DNA from: Saccharomycopsis malanga
Lineage: Eukaryota; Ascomycota; Saccharomycetes; Ascoideales; Saccharomycopsidaceae
Reading direction: 5' to 3'
NCBI GenBank assembly: GCA_004014935.1
Contig: CP025326.1
Coordinates: forward strand, 1,426,001-1,490,000
DNA length: 64,000 bases
Position numbers and translations under genes: made by a program. This document shows positions 10,160-21,061 of the stretch, piece by piece. The notes beneath the pieces were generated by a model. It made no database searches. It worked only from the letters and a program-made list of their open reading frames with translations, and was not told the origin of the DNA. The first letter of the stretch is position 1. Every line of letters begins with the position of its first letter.

Positions 10160-11728
10160 TTTCTTTTATTATTTAATACCTAGGATTGATTGATATATAG
10201 TAGGGATAAGTTTTCGGAAAAGGGGCAAAAATCGCTTTTTTTTATTTTTCGGATTACTCAGAAAAACACAAAATCAGCGCAAATTTAACAACACACCCTA
10301 ATTAACCAATAGCAAGCACTTCAACAACGCGTTAAGCTATGGGTATATAGTATGCTTGGATAAAAAGCTTACCAGCACTTATGATTATTGGTAAAGCGTG
10401 TCTTTCAACAAATTCTGGAAGTGGCCAATACGATTTGTAATACAGCAACCAGTAAAGGGAAAAACAAGAACAAAAAAAACAAAAAAAAAACTCAGCTGTG
10501 ACCACAGTTGATACTTTGCTATAATATATAGAACGGAAATATAGTGTAAATTAAAGTATTCTACTATTAAAAAGGTGAGAATACAGAAACTTGGTAACAC
10601 TATTCGTAAATAATAATAATCAAAAGGTGTTGTTTGTTCTGCTTTTCATCCTTTTTTTCGTTCTTTTTTTTCGCCCTTTTATTGTTGTTTTTTTTTGTTT
10701 TTTTTCCCTTTAGATAGTTGAAACGTGAAAACAGCAAGTTCCGCCCGTGGCTGCTTTAAGACGCTGCACTTTTAATTACTCTCCATTCCATTTTATCAGC
10801 TATTCGCGAATATACTTGTAAGATTTGAATTGGAATTTGTAATAATGTTTACTACGGTAAGATTATAGTAGAATCCTTTAATCAACATGATCTTAAGGTT
10901 GTTTTCGCGTTGCGCGGATGGTTCGGAAGTAGGTTATATAGCCTCTTTAAAGTTGAATAGAATTGAATATATTCATCTTCGCGTTTTAAGAATTATCAGA
11001 AATATATCATTCGAATGAATAATTTGTTGGCTGTTGGAGACATGTTTGGATTGCAACAAAAACATTCCAATATGTCAAGTATCATACATCTGTAGTTTAT
11101 CGAGTTTACAACATAATTGATATTAGTAAAATTTGAGTATATCCCATTGATAATATGTATCAACCTTGTCAAAAGCAGATATTTGGCGAAAATCTTGTAT
11201 AATATATAGCTAACGAGTAAAACTTAAGCAGAAAGGAAGAAAATGCAAAGATTCAAGAGGATTTAAAATTAAACCTTAGAATGAGTATGAAGAAATAAAC
11301 CAGACTGAAAGAATGACTTGAGACAGAAAAACAGAGAAAAGTTTGAATAATAAAGATTTGTTGAGATACATGGAACAAGTAATAATTTTCTTTATGATTC
11401 CAACAGACTCTTTAACTTGATCTTAACATACATTAAAAACATTGGTATTCTAAGTTGTTTTCAATAGATGTTAAACTACATAACTTGAGTATACTTTAAC
11501 TAGCTAAAAAATTACTACCTTTACCTTTAGTTAATGTCTGCTTTACAAATTCGTAATAGTGTGCATTCTTTCAAAAAGAATCTATTGTTCAGTGTAGTGT
11601 AATGTGTTTCGAAAACCAGTTACAAACAAAATATACGAAACATTTTATTCAATTGACAAATGGTAAATATACAACTGTTGAAAAAAAATACAATGGCTCA
11701 ACTTTTCAAATAAACAACTCCCCAAAAA
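10160..11728. other. Intergenic: GLC7 promoter and GCN1 3' flank
   Basis: 1.57 kb. T-rich runs at 10646-10712 (minus strand: A-rich, possibly nucleosome-depleting) lie 490-550 bp upstream of GLC7. The rest is AT-rich, with only tiny frames; none has family resemblance or complete splice signals. Confidence 0.5.
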
Positions 11729-14700
11729 TCAAATCTTCGCCAATTCAATACCACCGACAGACCAAATTTCCTTTTCGTCTTCGAAACGGTCAGAAAACAT
11801 GGCTTCGGCATCACCACCAGCTTCAATTCTTTCTCTTTCCACCTTGGCCAATCTGGCACCCACTCTTTTAGTGTAATCGCCAATAGATCTTAATTGGATG
11901 ACACTACCGGCGCTGTTTTTGATAGTTTTATGATCGGTACTGATATTTTCAGAAAGGTTGTTGAACCAAGTGTTGAAAAGGGTTAATTCTTCGTCGTCAA
12001 CCAACTTGAACACTTCCAAATAGGATTTTTCAGCTGCCAATTTAACAGGGATAATAACGTCTCTCACACAGCTAAAAACACTAGGACCGACACTGTTCAA
12101 ATTTGGTTTGATGACCTGGTCATATTTTAATCTAGCAACGGTTCTAATTACCACAAGAGACAATCTGCGAGAGTCTGTGGAGTTACTGACAGGGCTAACC
12201 ATGGATTTACTCAATTCTAACACCAAGCTACTAATGACATCTTCAGGGATTTCGAACGGATCAATTTGGATGTTATTTTCTTTCTTGACTTGCAAATCTG
12301 GTAAGGTGTAATGTTCTGGAGCCTTGGTAGAGCCGATCAACAACAAGATCTTACCAGCGCCCAAGATGGATTGATCACTAAGGTAAGGATCAGGGGAATT
12401 TATGCCGTTTACTAAAAACTTTACAATTTCGCCTACAAAGCCGCTATGGAAGATAGTTTTAGGCGAATCTTTCAAGAATGCGTTCAAGGTCAAGATAGCA
12501 AACTTAAAGTTGTCACCTTTGACGACCTCATTAGTTTTAGCCACTAAGATCTTGTCTTTAATGATCTTGACAGCTTCTTCTTGAGTCAAGATACGAGATA
12601 TTGAACCAATGAGTTTAGCATATGCCACAATTAATTTATCATTGACATTGAATATTTCCTCTTCAATCAAATTGAGAACTCCGTTTTTGGAAGTCTCGTT
12701 GAGTTTGAAACCCACTTTACTAGTGACTTCGATCAAGGCTTTCAACATGGCGGTTTTGACACCAGCGTCTTCATTGCCCTTGACGCCATTAATCAATTCG
12801 TTAACCAATGGGTCGATTCTTGGTTGGTATAGAATCAATGAGCCAAGAGCTTTAGCGGCTCTAAGTCTGAGTAATTCGCTACTTGTATCCGACAATGACT
12901 TGATGAAAGTTCTTTGCAATTGTGGAATGAAAGGTCTGAGGAATTGTGGAATTTTCTCCAACAACATGTTCAAAGCAGACAAAATGGCTGCCTTAACATC
13001 GCCAGAGACTCTTTCCCCAATGACACGGATCAAAGGACCGGTGATGGTGGTGAAAAATGGTTTCAAGTTCAAAGCTGGGGTTTTTGAAACAATATCGGCA
13101 ATGGCAGTAGCGGAGAGCTCCTTTTGAGTAGAATTTCCGTACATTAAGCCATGGATAAAGATTGGAAGAACACAATTAGGGCCTTTAGGTACTATTTTGA
13201 ATCCTTTCAAGTCTTTACCAGGAGAGCCTACTAACCGCAAGCTTTGTTCTGCTGGAGCCACAAGACTTTCCAAGGATTCCTTAGATTGTTTCTTAACCAA
13301 TTCAGCCAAGGCTTCCCAATTGTATTTGACCAATTCGTCATCGGCGTCATCCAACGAGGAAATAGCGCGTTGGACAAGATCTGTAGTATAAATTGAATAA
13401 TCAAGCACTGATTTGGCAAAAAATTCTTTCAAATGTTCATAAACAACCTTGACTTTTGATTTGTTTTCGTTTTTCAACAAGGATAAGAGTTGTTGCATTA
13501 ATGGATGACAGCCCTCGTCATCATGGACAGAAAGCAATATTCTGGTGAACGATTTGGATATTTCGTGTCTCCGAGAATCAGTGATGGTAACCAAACTATC
13601 AAGCAACGAGTTAATGATATTGGACAAATAACGGTACAAGGTGTGGCCTGCGACCTCGGACAAGGCACCAAGAGCACTTGCTTTGGACAAGTCCAAAGGA
13701 GGCGACAACAAGGATGGAATCAACACAGGGAAGATCTCTTCAGCCTTATTGGACATGATTTCCCGCAAAGCCTTGATGGCGTTTTCGGATTCCGATTCAG
13801 AATCAAGCAATCTCAACAAATGAGGGATGATGCCGTCAATGGCAGGTTTTCCAACGGCTTCTAACAATGCATCGAAGGCCTGGGCTGCTGCTTCACGGAC
13901 ATTTTCGTTGGAATCAATGATAGCATCACCCACAATCTTGACAAACACGTCTTGATGTTCAATAATGTTGCTTTCCATTGTGGATGCCATGATCTCTTTC
14001 AAAGCCACGCAGATACCTTGTTTGGCATCTGCGTCTCCAGAAATCATGATTTCCTCGGAGGTAGGCAATAACTGGCCTAACACACTTGGACCAATACGGC
14101 GGACCAAATCACCAAGGGCAAGTGCACTAATCCGTCTTTGGGTTTCATCAGCACTGGCCAACCGGCGAATGATAATATTTGCCAACACAGGAAGAATCTC
14201 CTTAATTGTCCGAGGAGTATTAGACACAATAGGATTCCAAATCTCCACTGCAGCATTCCGGACCATTCCAGCAGTGTCTGACCGACAAACGAACAACAAG
14301 GATAAGACTCTGTCACGACGTTCTTGTCCCAAGACTTCAATGAGTTTCGAGTTTGCTGCTGTGTTTTCAAGCAAGTACAAACTCTCGTCTTCTATTTCGT
14401 CTCCGGTGGTGCTGTCGATTGTTTTTTGTGAAATGCCTGCAATCTTGAACAACAAATCACCAGTCAATTTTACAGAAGAAAGTCTAATACGGTAGTTTGT
14501 ATCCGACAAGCCATGCTCCAATTCTGGCAAAAGCAAATCAACAGCCTTGTTAGCATAGTTGGTGACAATGAGTTTACCAGCACGGATTGCAGTGTCATTG
14601 ATATTATCGTCGTCATCAGCAAGACCCGCTAAAATAGGAGGCAAGATCTTAGCAATATATGGAGCAAACTGCGACCCAAAACATATAGGCAAGTATAATA

Positions 14701-17700
14701 ACAAAGGCATATATCCAGATCTGACATATGACCGAGCATTCGAAGCACCTGCCAATACAGTAGGCAACACTTCTTCCAATTTGGACACGCCCAAACCAGA
14801 CAAAACCTCAGATAACGCTTGAGCAGATCCAAGTCTGTCACCTTCTTTACCCTCGTCACTCAATGCAGCCAATAACTTGTCAATAAGATCAGGGAAATGT
14901 TCCTCGCCCAACTTCTCCACCAACGAGCCCAAAGCTCTGGCGGCAGTGGCTCTGGTAGAAGGTACAGGATCTACCATTGCAATCTCTAATTCGCTCACCA
15001 AGTTGCCCAAATAAGGCACCAAATCCTTGCTGTCAACCAAGATGGACATGTTACCGACAATCTGGCATGATTTCCGCTTCGTGTTTGCTGACCGGTCCAA
15101 CATACCTCTATGGATAACATGGATAATCAACGCCAAAGAAGGCCCGTCAATGTAATGCACAAACTGGGTCTTAATCAAAGCATCAAGCGCATCCTCAGTG
15201 TACTTCGTTGGATTGCCAATAGCCTTGATTAACACAGGAACCGACTTCTGAATCTCAGGGTTACGAATAACCTCGCCAAACCGTTTTAAGGCCTGGTCAG
15301 CTGCCTTTCGAACCTCCTTATGCGAATCGTTCAATACCCCTACAATCTCAGGCACAATCGTCGATAACGAAGCACTTAACTGAGTAGGGTCCAAATAAGC
15401 CATCGAACCTAATAATTCCACAGATCCTTTCTTGGATCTCCAAGCAATTTCGTCCAAGTTTTCTATTGCTAAAGGTATCAATTTCTTCACTCCGAATGGT
15501 GTCGTATGTTTCATGATAGTTTGTGCAGCACGGTCTGTAGCCAATCTGACTTCAGGTGATTGGTCTCCTAAACTTTTCAATATCAAAGGAATAATCTCAA
15601 TCACATACGGCTCGAAATAATTGCCCAAACTCTTGGACAAACATTCAAAAGCAAAGGAAGCCCCTTCACGCTTTCTAGGGTCTCTCTTATCCTCAGCAGC
15701 TTCTGATAGATTCCGAATAATGTCATAATCAGAAAGTGCCTTGATTCCAGCGCCTTTCACCAAACCAGCAATCCCGTATGCAGCACCTCTTCTTTGCCCA
15801 ATGGTTTTGCCATTAAACAAGGTGTCGAACAACTGGTCAAAATAGTCACTCAACTTGTCTGTAAAAAGATTGACTAAAGGTGCAATGTATTTTGACACTG
15901 TGGCTTGAACATCTTCAGAAGGTGAATTGAGAGCTTTGATCAATTGGTTTACAATCTGAATCAATTTAGGATCATTGGAACTCAAATGTCTAGCCAAAGC
16001 TCCATACAAAATCACCGTGCTTTGCTTGATACTATCTTGAGTTCTATTCTTGACATCCTTTTCATTAAGGCATTGCTCAAATATAGGAATTAAATCTTGA
16101 ACCAAGTTCAAGCCATGCAAATTGATAATTTCCACCGCAGCATCTTGCAACTCTTGTTGCACATGAAGATTGGCATCACCCAAAAACTTGTTTTCATTGA
16201 TAAGTTTGCGGAAAAAAGTCAAGATAGCATGGTCATCAAAATGTGGAGCCAACTCCTTGAATGACAAAGCAACACCGCTCCGGTACTCCCATGGATCTTT
16301 CTGTTGTTCCGATGATTTGATCACTAATCCATAATCGTCAAGGATTGGTGGGGGAGGTTTGGATTTCTCTTCCAAAAGATCCAACAAACTATTGAACACA
16401 ATGGTGAAACTCTCACCAACTCCTTGACCAATAGCCTTGGCAACAGACAATCGTAATCCGTGATCTTCAATACCCAAATAGTTGAGCAATTTAACCACAT
16501 TTGCAAGCTCCAAATCGTTTTCTTTCCAAATAGAAACAGCAAGCTCAGCATTGGTTGAATCTGTATCAAAACAAGAAATCCATAATTCTATATACTCATC
16601 AGGAGACAAATCATCCAAAATGAATTCCTCGTCAATCTGCTCAAGAATGGTGCTACGTACAAACTTGTTAGAAGACATCAACTGTTGGATCAAGGCAACC
16701 AAATCAGTGTTAGAAATGTTCTCGGAAATGTTCTGGCATAAGGAATTGAAACAATCTCTGGAAATCTTGGCTTTCGTAGGAATTTTCATCAAATGAATCA
16801 AAGACTTTAAAATTTGAATTCTAGGAATGCTGGTATCTACGAAAATTTCAGCATGATTCGATATAATGTCGATAGCCAAAAGAAGTTGTTCTTCATCTTT
16901 ATCCTCCTCAACAAACTCTGTTCTAACTGTGGAGATGATCTTGTTGGCCTTTTCCAAGGAAGAAGCCGCTTTCTTGTTCAAAATCTCAATCAATAAAGGC
17001 AAGATATATATCAAACCAAAAGAATCCAAAGGTTTGTTATCGCTAACAAACTTTATTTTGAATAACATTCTTAACACCAAATCCACCAATGGTTCTTGTT
17101 TATAATTGTCGGGAATGCCATTCACATCAAATAACCGAAGAACAGTAATGCCCACTAAAACTTTAACAGGATTTAAAGATGGGTTTTCATTAGAAATAAT
17201 GTTAGAACCTTTCAAAAAAGCATTAATGGCAACATCCCCTAACAAATCATATGAAGACTCTTGTTGGATGATATCCAATAACAAGTTGATGGCATCCGCA
17301 AACCAATAGCGATACCCGTTATTGATTTTATCCTTCAAATCATCACACAAAGAATATATAATACTAATACTTCTATTATATTTAGTATAAATATCAGCAA
17401 CAATGTTTCTCGTGCGAGATTCCTTCTCAAGTTGTTTTTTAACCAATTCCTGTTCCTCTCTGGTGAGTTTCTTTGTAGTTTTACCTTTCTTGGCTTCAAT
17501 TTCCTTTTTGAGATTCTCTTCCCATTTCCTGGTCTCGTAATCCTTGGAGTTCTTGTCCTCACTGTACTTTGACTTCTTTGCCAATGGATCATTCACCAAC
17601 TCACCTGCCTTGGCTTTCCAAATTGCAAGCGACTCCTCATTCACATGGTTATCTGTTGTCAAATCTTTTTGAACCAAATCTCTTATTAAAGGGCCTATCA

Positions 17701-19945
17701 AGTCAGGCTGGAAGAAAGATATAGCAGCTATAGAACGGATAATTGCTACGTATATATCGTTATGTATATCGTTTATAGCCAACAACTTGTCGGTAGTATT
17801 GGCAAAAAAGTCAACTCCATAAAGGGTAATGACTTCACCTGGATTGAGTCCTGATTTGCGCACTAAACCAATCCAGCCATCTTTTATCTTGACATTACTA
17901 TGGTTACATATCACCAATAAATCAATCAAGGTTTTTGACAAAGCTTCCTTATCTTTCTCTTGCTCTTTACGATGTAATCCGCAAGTTATCGCATACAAAA
18001 GTGGTTTAACATACTTGTAGTTCAAATCAAGCCGAATGACTTCTTCAGGAGTCAACAACATCTCATACAAGGCATTGGAAATAAGTTTACCCACCAAGTC
18101 TTGTGTGCAGTAACATTGGTTGTTTAAATATTCCAAGGCCAAGTTACGGAGCTTATAGGTAAAATGATTGCTCAAAATGACATATACCAAAGTTTGACCC
18201 AATTTGTCATTTTCTGCAACTTCTGGTTCCATGAATATAGAAAACAATGCATTGATGAACCATTTCTTTTCTTCGTATGTAGTAAGTTTCAAAAAGAGTT
18301 TGGAACTGACTAAAATGGAATTTGGTTCTTCCAATAGTTTGGCCCCAAAATTCTCCTTCTTGACACTCTCATTTCCAAGAGCCTTGTTACTAACACTTAG
18401 AATAACATAGCCTATAACTGTGGGAAACTTCAAAGGGTTTGCAGTCAATTCTTTGAAATTGGAAACAAAAGCTGGAAAAATATCATTTAACAACTTGTTT
18501 AAATTTGAAGAAGCGGAATCATAATATTGTAAAAGGTAAGTACCAAGATTAGTGAACCAATATTTTCTCAAATTGGTTTTTTTCTCATTCAAACCATTCA
18601 CTACAATCTTTATATTAGCATCGTAGCTTTTTAAAGGCTCATTTCTCAATAAAACAGCTTGTAGAAAACTATTGCAATAAGCATTAAGAAATTCGGAAAA
18701 CAATTGCTCATTTTGATCTTTGGTGACAAACTGCGAAAGTGTGGTGAGCACCTTGTCACAAACATCAACATTATTCTGAGAATTCACAAAGTTGACTAAC
18801 TTTATATAACCAACCTTGTAATCGACATTGGAAGTTGATTTCCATGACTTGGCAGCTTCGTCCACAATCTTCATAGAGTTCGCAGAATCTAACGTGTTTT
18901 TAGCACGTACCAAAACAATTCTGAGGGTTTCAAAAGAATTGGCTCTCACAGACTCATTGGAACTTTTCATATTAGAAAGGATTTGAGTGAAAAATTTGGT
19001 AAATGTTCCTTTATTAGTTATCAATAAAGAAAAATCAATTTGTAAAGTTTTCACAAGGCCTACTAAAACATTGTTGACAATAAATTCACTTGATCTCAAA
19101 ATAGACTTTTCAAGGTCACTAAGAAGATTGCTGGTAACAAGCTCATCGGTGACATAAGTTTTAACAAAATATTGATTGAAATATGACAACACATACAACT
19201 GATCCACAATGGTCTTATGGGATTTATTTAATAAAACATTGTTAATATAATAGGTCAAAAACTCAACCTCTTTATGTTCAACAGTATTCAATGCCGATAA
19301 AGTAGAGATAAAGAGCAATTGAGTAGGCATGTTGAACTTGTTGCTACCTGCAATCTTAAGAAGTGATTCGTTCTGGATCACTCCTTTACTAAGATAAGTC
19401 TTTACAATTAATCTGTTTAAAATAAAATACTCGTTGGCTTTTACTTGGGGCTGTTTTTTGGAAGCATCTTTCACTGAACCATAGAAGTATAAAATCTGAT
19501 TCAATATTTCGAATTGATACACAAGAAGATCAGCTACAAGACTTTCGCTCTTCTTACCATCAAAATAGGTAGAGAGAAAGTGAGTGATCCAATGATACAA
19601 AACATCCAAATCGTACACCGCTATGGAATTGTTCACTTTTTTTATATCAACGATATTGCCAATGAACTTGATGACATTTTGCAAATTGTGATCCAAATCC
19701 CGGGGAATAATCAGATCAAACAAACCAATCACCTTGGACTTCAAGCTTTTCTTAGTATACCGCCCATACGATTTGAGCAAATTCAATAATACCAAATTCG
19801 CTTTCTGAGTATCATATTCTTCTTGTAATAGAACCTCTATTCGATTAAGGGTCCCCAATTGAACATCACTGGAAGAATTGTACAAATAGCTATACAACTT
19901 GGGCTCAAGCTGATCCCAAGAATAGCCCCCAATCTCCTCCGCCAT
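11729..19945 (-). CDS. GCN1: GCN1, ribosome-bound activator of the eIF2alpha kinase Gcn2
   Basis: 2738 aa from the ATG at 19945 (MAEEIGGYSWDQLEPKLYSY); the frame is open 19 codons upstream, but this ATG fits the family best. HEAT-type helical repeats fill almost the whole length (yeast Gcn1 is 2672 aa). A lysine/glutamate-rich segment (about residues 790-850, KWEENLKKEIEAKKGKTT) precedes the eEF3-like block, which holds WRSKKGSVELLGSMAY, RFGEVIRNPEI, PTKYTEDALDALIKT and DPVPSTRATAARALGSLVEK, nearly as in other fungi. The C-terminal third should hold the Gcn2 RWD-binding region. With Gcn20 it senses stalled or uncharged-tRNA ribosomes and switches on Gcn2, which slows translation and induces amino-acid synthesis. 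It is transcribed away from CBC2 across 214 bp. Confidence 0.97.
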   Translation of the reverse strand: MAEEIGGYSWDQLEPKLYSYLYNSSSDVQLGTLNRIEVLLQEEYDTQKANLVLLNLLKSYGRYTKKSLKSKVIGLFDLIIPRDLDHNLQNVIKFIGNIVDIKKVNNSIAVYDLDVLYHWITHFLSTYFDGKKSESLVADLLVYQFEILNQILYFYGSVKDASKKQPQVKANEYFILNRLIVKTYLSKGVIQNESLLKIAGSNKFNMPTQLLFISTLSALNTVEHKEVEFLTYYINNVLLNKSHKTIVDQLYVLSYFNQYFVKTYVTDELVTSNLLSDLEKSILRSSEFIVNNVLVGLVKTLQIDFSLLITNKGTFTKFFTQILSNMKSSNESVRANSFETLRIVLVRAKNTLDSANSMKIVDEAAKSWKSTSNVDYKVGYIKLVNFVNSQNNVDVCDKVLTTLSQFVTKDQNEQLFSEFLNAYCNSFLQAVLLRNEPLKSYDANIKIVVNGLNEKKTNLRKYWFTNLGTYLLQYYDSASSNLNKLLNDIFPAFVSNFKELTANPLKFPTVIGYVILSVSNKALGNESVKKENFGAKLLEEPNSILVSSKLFLKLTTYEEKKWFINALFSIFMEPEVAENDKLGQTLVYVILSNHFTYKLRNLALEYLNNQCYCTQDLVGKLISNALYEMLLTPEEVIRLDLNYKYVKPLLYAITCGLHRKEQEKDKEALSKTLIDLLVICNHSNVKIKDGWIGLVRKSGLNPGEVITLYGVDFFANTTDKLLAINDIHNDIYVAIIRSIAAISFFQPDLIGPLIRDLVQKDLTTDNHVNEESLAIWKAKAGELVNDPLAKKSKYSEDKNSKDYETRKWEENLKKEIEAKKGKTTKKLTREEQELVKKQLEKESRTRNIVADIYTKYNRSISIIYSLCDDLKDKINNGYRYWFADAINLLLDIIQQESSYDLLGDVAINAFLKGSNIISNENPSLNPVKVLVGITVLRLFDVNGIPDNYKQEPLVDLVLRMLFKIKFVSDNKPLDSFGLIYILPLLIEILNKKAASSLEKANKIISTVRTEFVEEDKDEEQLLLAIDIISNHAEIFVDTSIPRIQILKSLIHLMKIPTKAKISRDCFNSLCQNISENISNTDLVALIQQLMSSNKFVRSTILEQIDEEFILDDLSPDEYIELWISCFDTDSTNAELAVSIWKENDLELANVVKLLNYLGIEDHGLRLSVAKAIGQGVGESFTIVFNSLLDLLEEKSKPPPPILDDYGLVIKSSEQQKDPWEYRSGVALSFKELAPHFDDHAILTFFRKLINENKFLGDANLHVQQELQDAAVEIINLHGLNLVQDLIPIFEQCLNEKDVKNRTQDSIKQSTVILYGALARHLSSNDPKLIQIVNQLIKALNSPSEDVQATVSKYIAPLVNLFTDKLSDYFDQLFDTLFNGKTIGQRRGAAYGIAGLVKGAGIKALSDYDIIRNLSEAAEDKRDPRKREGASFAFECLSKSLGNYFEPYVIEIIPLILKSLGDQSPEVRLATDRAAQTIMKHTTPFGVKKLIPLAIENLDEIAWRSKKGSVELLGSMAYLDPTQLSASLSTIVPEIVGVLNDSHKEVRKAADQALKRFGEVIRNPEIQKSVPVLIKAIGNPTKYTEDALDALIKTQFVHYIDGPSLALIIHVIHRGMLDRSANTKRKSCQIVGNMSILVDSKDLVPYLGNLVSELEIAMVDPVPSTRATAARALGSLVEKLGEEHFPDLIDKLLAALSDEGKEGDRLGSAQALSEVLSGLGVSKLEEVLPTVLAGASNARSYVRSGYMPLLLYLPICFGSQFAPYIAKILPPILAGLADDDDNINDTAIRAGKLIVTNYANKAVDLLLPELEHGLSDTNYRIRLSSVKLTGDLLFKIAGISQKTIDSTTGDEIEDESLYLLENTAANSKLIEVLGQERRDRVLSLLFVCRSDTAGMVRNAAVEIWNPIVSNTPRTIKEILPVLANIIIRRLASADETQRRISALALGDLVRRIGPSVLGQLLPTSEEIMISGDADAKQGICVALKEIMASTMESNIIEHQDVFVKIVGDAIIDSNENVREAAAQAFDALLEAVGKPAIDGIIPHLLRLLDSESESENAIKALREIMSNKAEEIFPVLIPSLLSPPLDLSKASALGALSEVAGHTLYRYLSNIINSLLDSLVTITDSRRHEISKSFTRILLSVHDDEGCHPLMQQLLSLLKNENKSKVKVVYEHLKEFFAKSVLDYSIYTTDLVQRAISSLDDADDELVKYNWEALAELVKKQSKESLESLVAPAEQSLRLVGSPGKDLKGFKIVPKGPNCVLPIFIHGLMYGNSTQKELSATAIADIVSKTPALNLKPFFTTITGPLIRVIGERVSGDVKAAILSALNMLLEKIPQFLRPFIPQLQRTFIKSLSDTSSELLRLRAAKALGSLILYQPRIDPLVNELINGVKGNEDAGVKTAMLKALIEVTSKVGFKLNETSKNGVLNLIEEEIFNVNDKLIVAYAKLIGSISRILTQEEAVKIIKDKILVAKTNEVVKGDNFKFAILTLNAFLKDSPKTIFHSGFVGEIVKFLVNGINSPDPYLSDQSILGAGKILLLIGSTKAPEHYTLPDLQVKKENNIQIDPFEIPEDVISSLVLELSKSMVSPVSNSTDSRRLSLVVIRTVARLKYDQVIKPNLNSVGPSVFSCVRDVIIPVKLAAEKSYLEVFKLVDDEELTLFNTWFNNLSENISTDHKTIKNSAGSVIQLRSIGDYTKRVGARLAKVERERIEAGGDAEAMFSDRFEDEKEIWSVGGIELAKI

Positions 19946-20159
19946 TTTTAACGTGTCAATATCCAAGTTATATCTAATTGAAATCAATTGTTTTATCATC
20001 ACTCATGCTCTATATGCCCGATAAAATTTTTCAATATACGCGATTACGTAATCAATGAAAAATGTAGGTATTATTGGTTAAAGGTTGATGATTATATTGG
20101 CGGGCGGTTAAATATGCGATTATTTAGTATTGAATTTGTACGGCAATAAGCAAGTTAAG
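19946..20159. promoter_or_regulatory. Divergent promoter GCN1 / CBC2
   Basis: 214 bp separates the two start codons, so the genes probably share regulatory DNA. It is AT-rich, and I see no clear TATA box and no named site. Confidence 0.55.
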
Positions 20160-20810
20160 ATGAGTGTTATAGAGCAGCTTGAGAAGCACGATTTTTCATT
20201 TTCTGGAAGGCGACTTGACAAGCCGTCGAATTATCTAATAAAGAAGGCCAAACGGTCAGCCAATGGGCTTGAAGATCTTGAAAAGTCATTAAAATCGACC
20301 ACCATTTATGTGGGCAACTTGTCTTTTTTCACTACCGAGGAACAAATATATGAATTGTTCAACAAATGTGGCGATATCAAGCAAATAATAATGGGATTGG
20401 ACAGATTCCAGAAAACCCCTTGTGGGTTTTGTTTTGTTATCTATGAGACCAGACAAATGGCACTTGATTGTGTGAAATATCTCGCTGGCAGTAAGTTGGA
20501 CAACCAAGCATTGGAGCTTGACATTGATCCTGGCTTTGAAGAAGGTAGACAGTTTGGTAGAGGCAAAAGTGGAGGCCAAGCCAAAGACGATTATTATAAT
20601 GCTACGGGTGGCAACTTTCCTCGTTATGGCAACTTTGGCCAATACTCAGGAGCAGGAAGAGACTTTTATCCTACAAACGAACCTGATAACAGTTTTAGAC
20701 CAAACGAACGAAGATATAGAGGTGAATTCACTGACAGTTATGTGCCTGGCCAGGCATCGCCTCCGCCATTTACGAACCATGAAGAAGAGTTGCCAGATGT
20801 TCCTAAATGA
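20160..20810 (+). CDS. CBC2: CBC2, small subunit of the nuclear cap-binding complex
   Basis: 216 aa from ATG 20160 ([20 protein letters not shown]); the frame is open 10 codons upstream without a better ATG. One RRM lies at about residues 45-125: RNP2 [11 protein letters not shown]1 CGFCFVIY, then [21 protein letters not shown], the family hallmark that closes over the m7G cap. The C-terminal tail is Gly/Tyr/Pro-rich and less conserved. With Sto1/Cbc1 it binds capped RNA co-transcriptionally, aiding splicing, export and quality control. Its head-to-head partner is GCN1; downstream it converges on the sugar transporter with 251 bp between. Confidence 0.95.
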   Translation: MSVIEQLEKHDFSFSGRRLDKPSNYLIKKAKRSANGLEDLEKSLKSTTIYVGNLSFFTTEEQIYELFNKCGDIKQIIMGLDRFQKTPCGFCFVIYETRQMALDCVKYLAGSKLDNQALELDIDPGFEEGRQFGRGKSGGQAKDDYYNATGGNFPRYGNFGQYSGAGRDFYPTNEPDNSFRPNERRYRGEFTDSYVPGQASPPPFTNHEEELPDVPK

Positions 20811-21061
20811 TTGTTATGTATAATGTTTGTATTATTAATGTATTTTGGTCTTACGTATTGTACTGTGGAAGATGTACACTCTGTAGAAGTGTTGTAGAAG
20901 ATGTATAATACAATTCAAAATGTCACATACTATCAAACTACTATTCACTCAAACTTTACAAACCCTGTACACAATTCAACTAGCCAAAATTCTTAACACT
21001 TCTAAGGAAAATTTCATAAAAACAAAACTGTATATCTAACACTATTTAAGTAAGTACCCAC

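Noticed and set aside
10843-10866. ATGTTTACTACG followed by GTAAGA, possible mini-exon
   Set aside because: No matching branch site, acceptor and conserved second exon before GCN1.
12609-13127. 172-codon frame antisense to GCN1
   Set aside because: Lies wholly within GCN1, codon periodicity follows the GCN1 frame, and the product resembles nothing. The same holds for 13965-14495.
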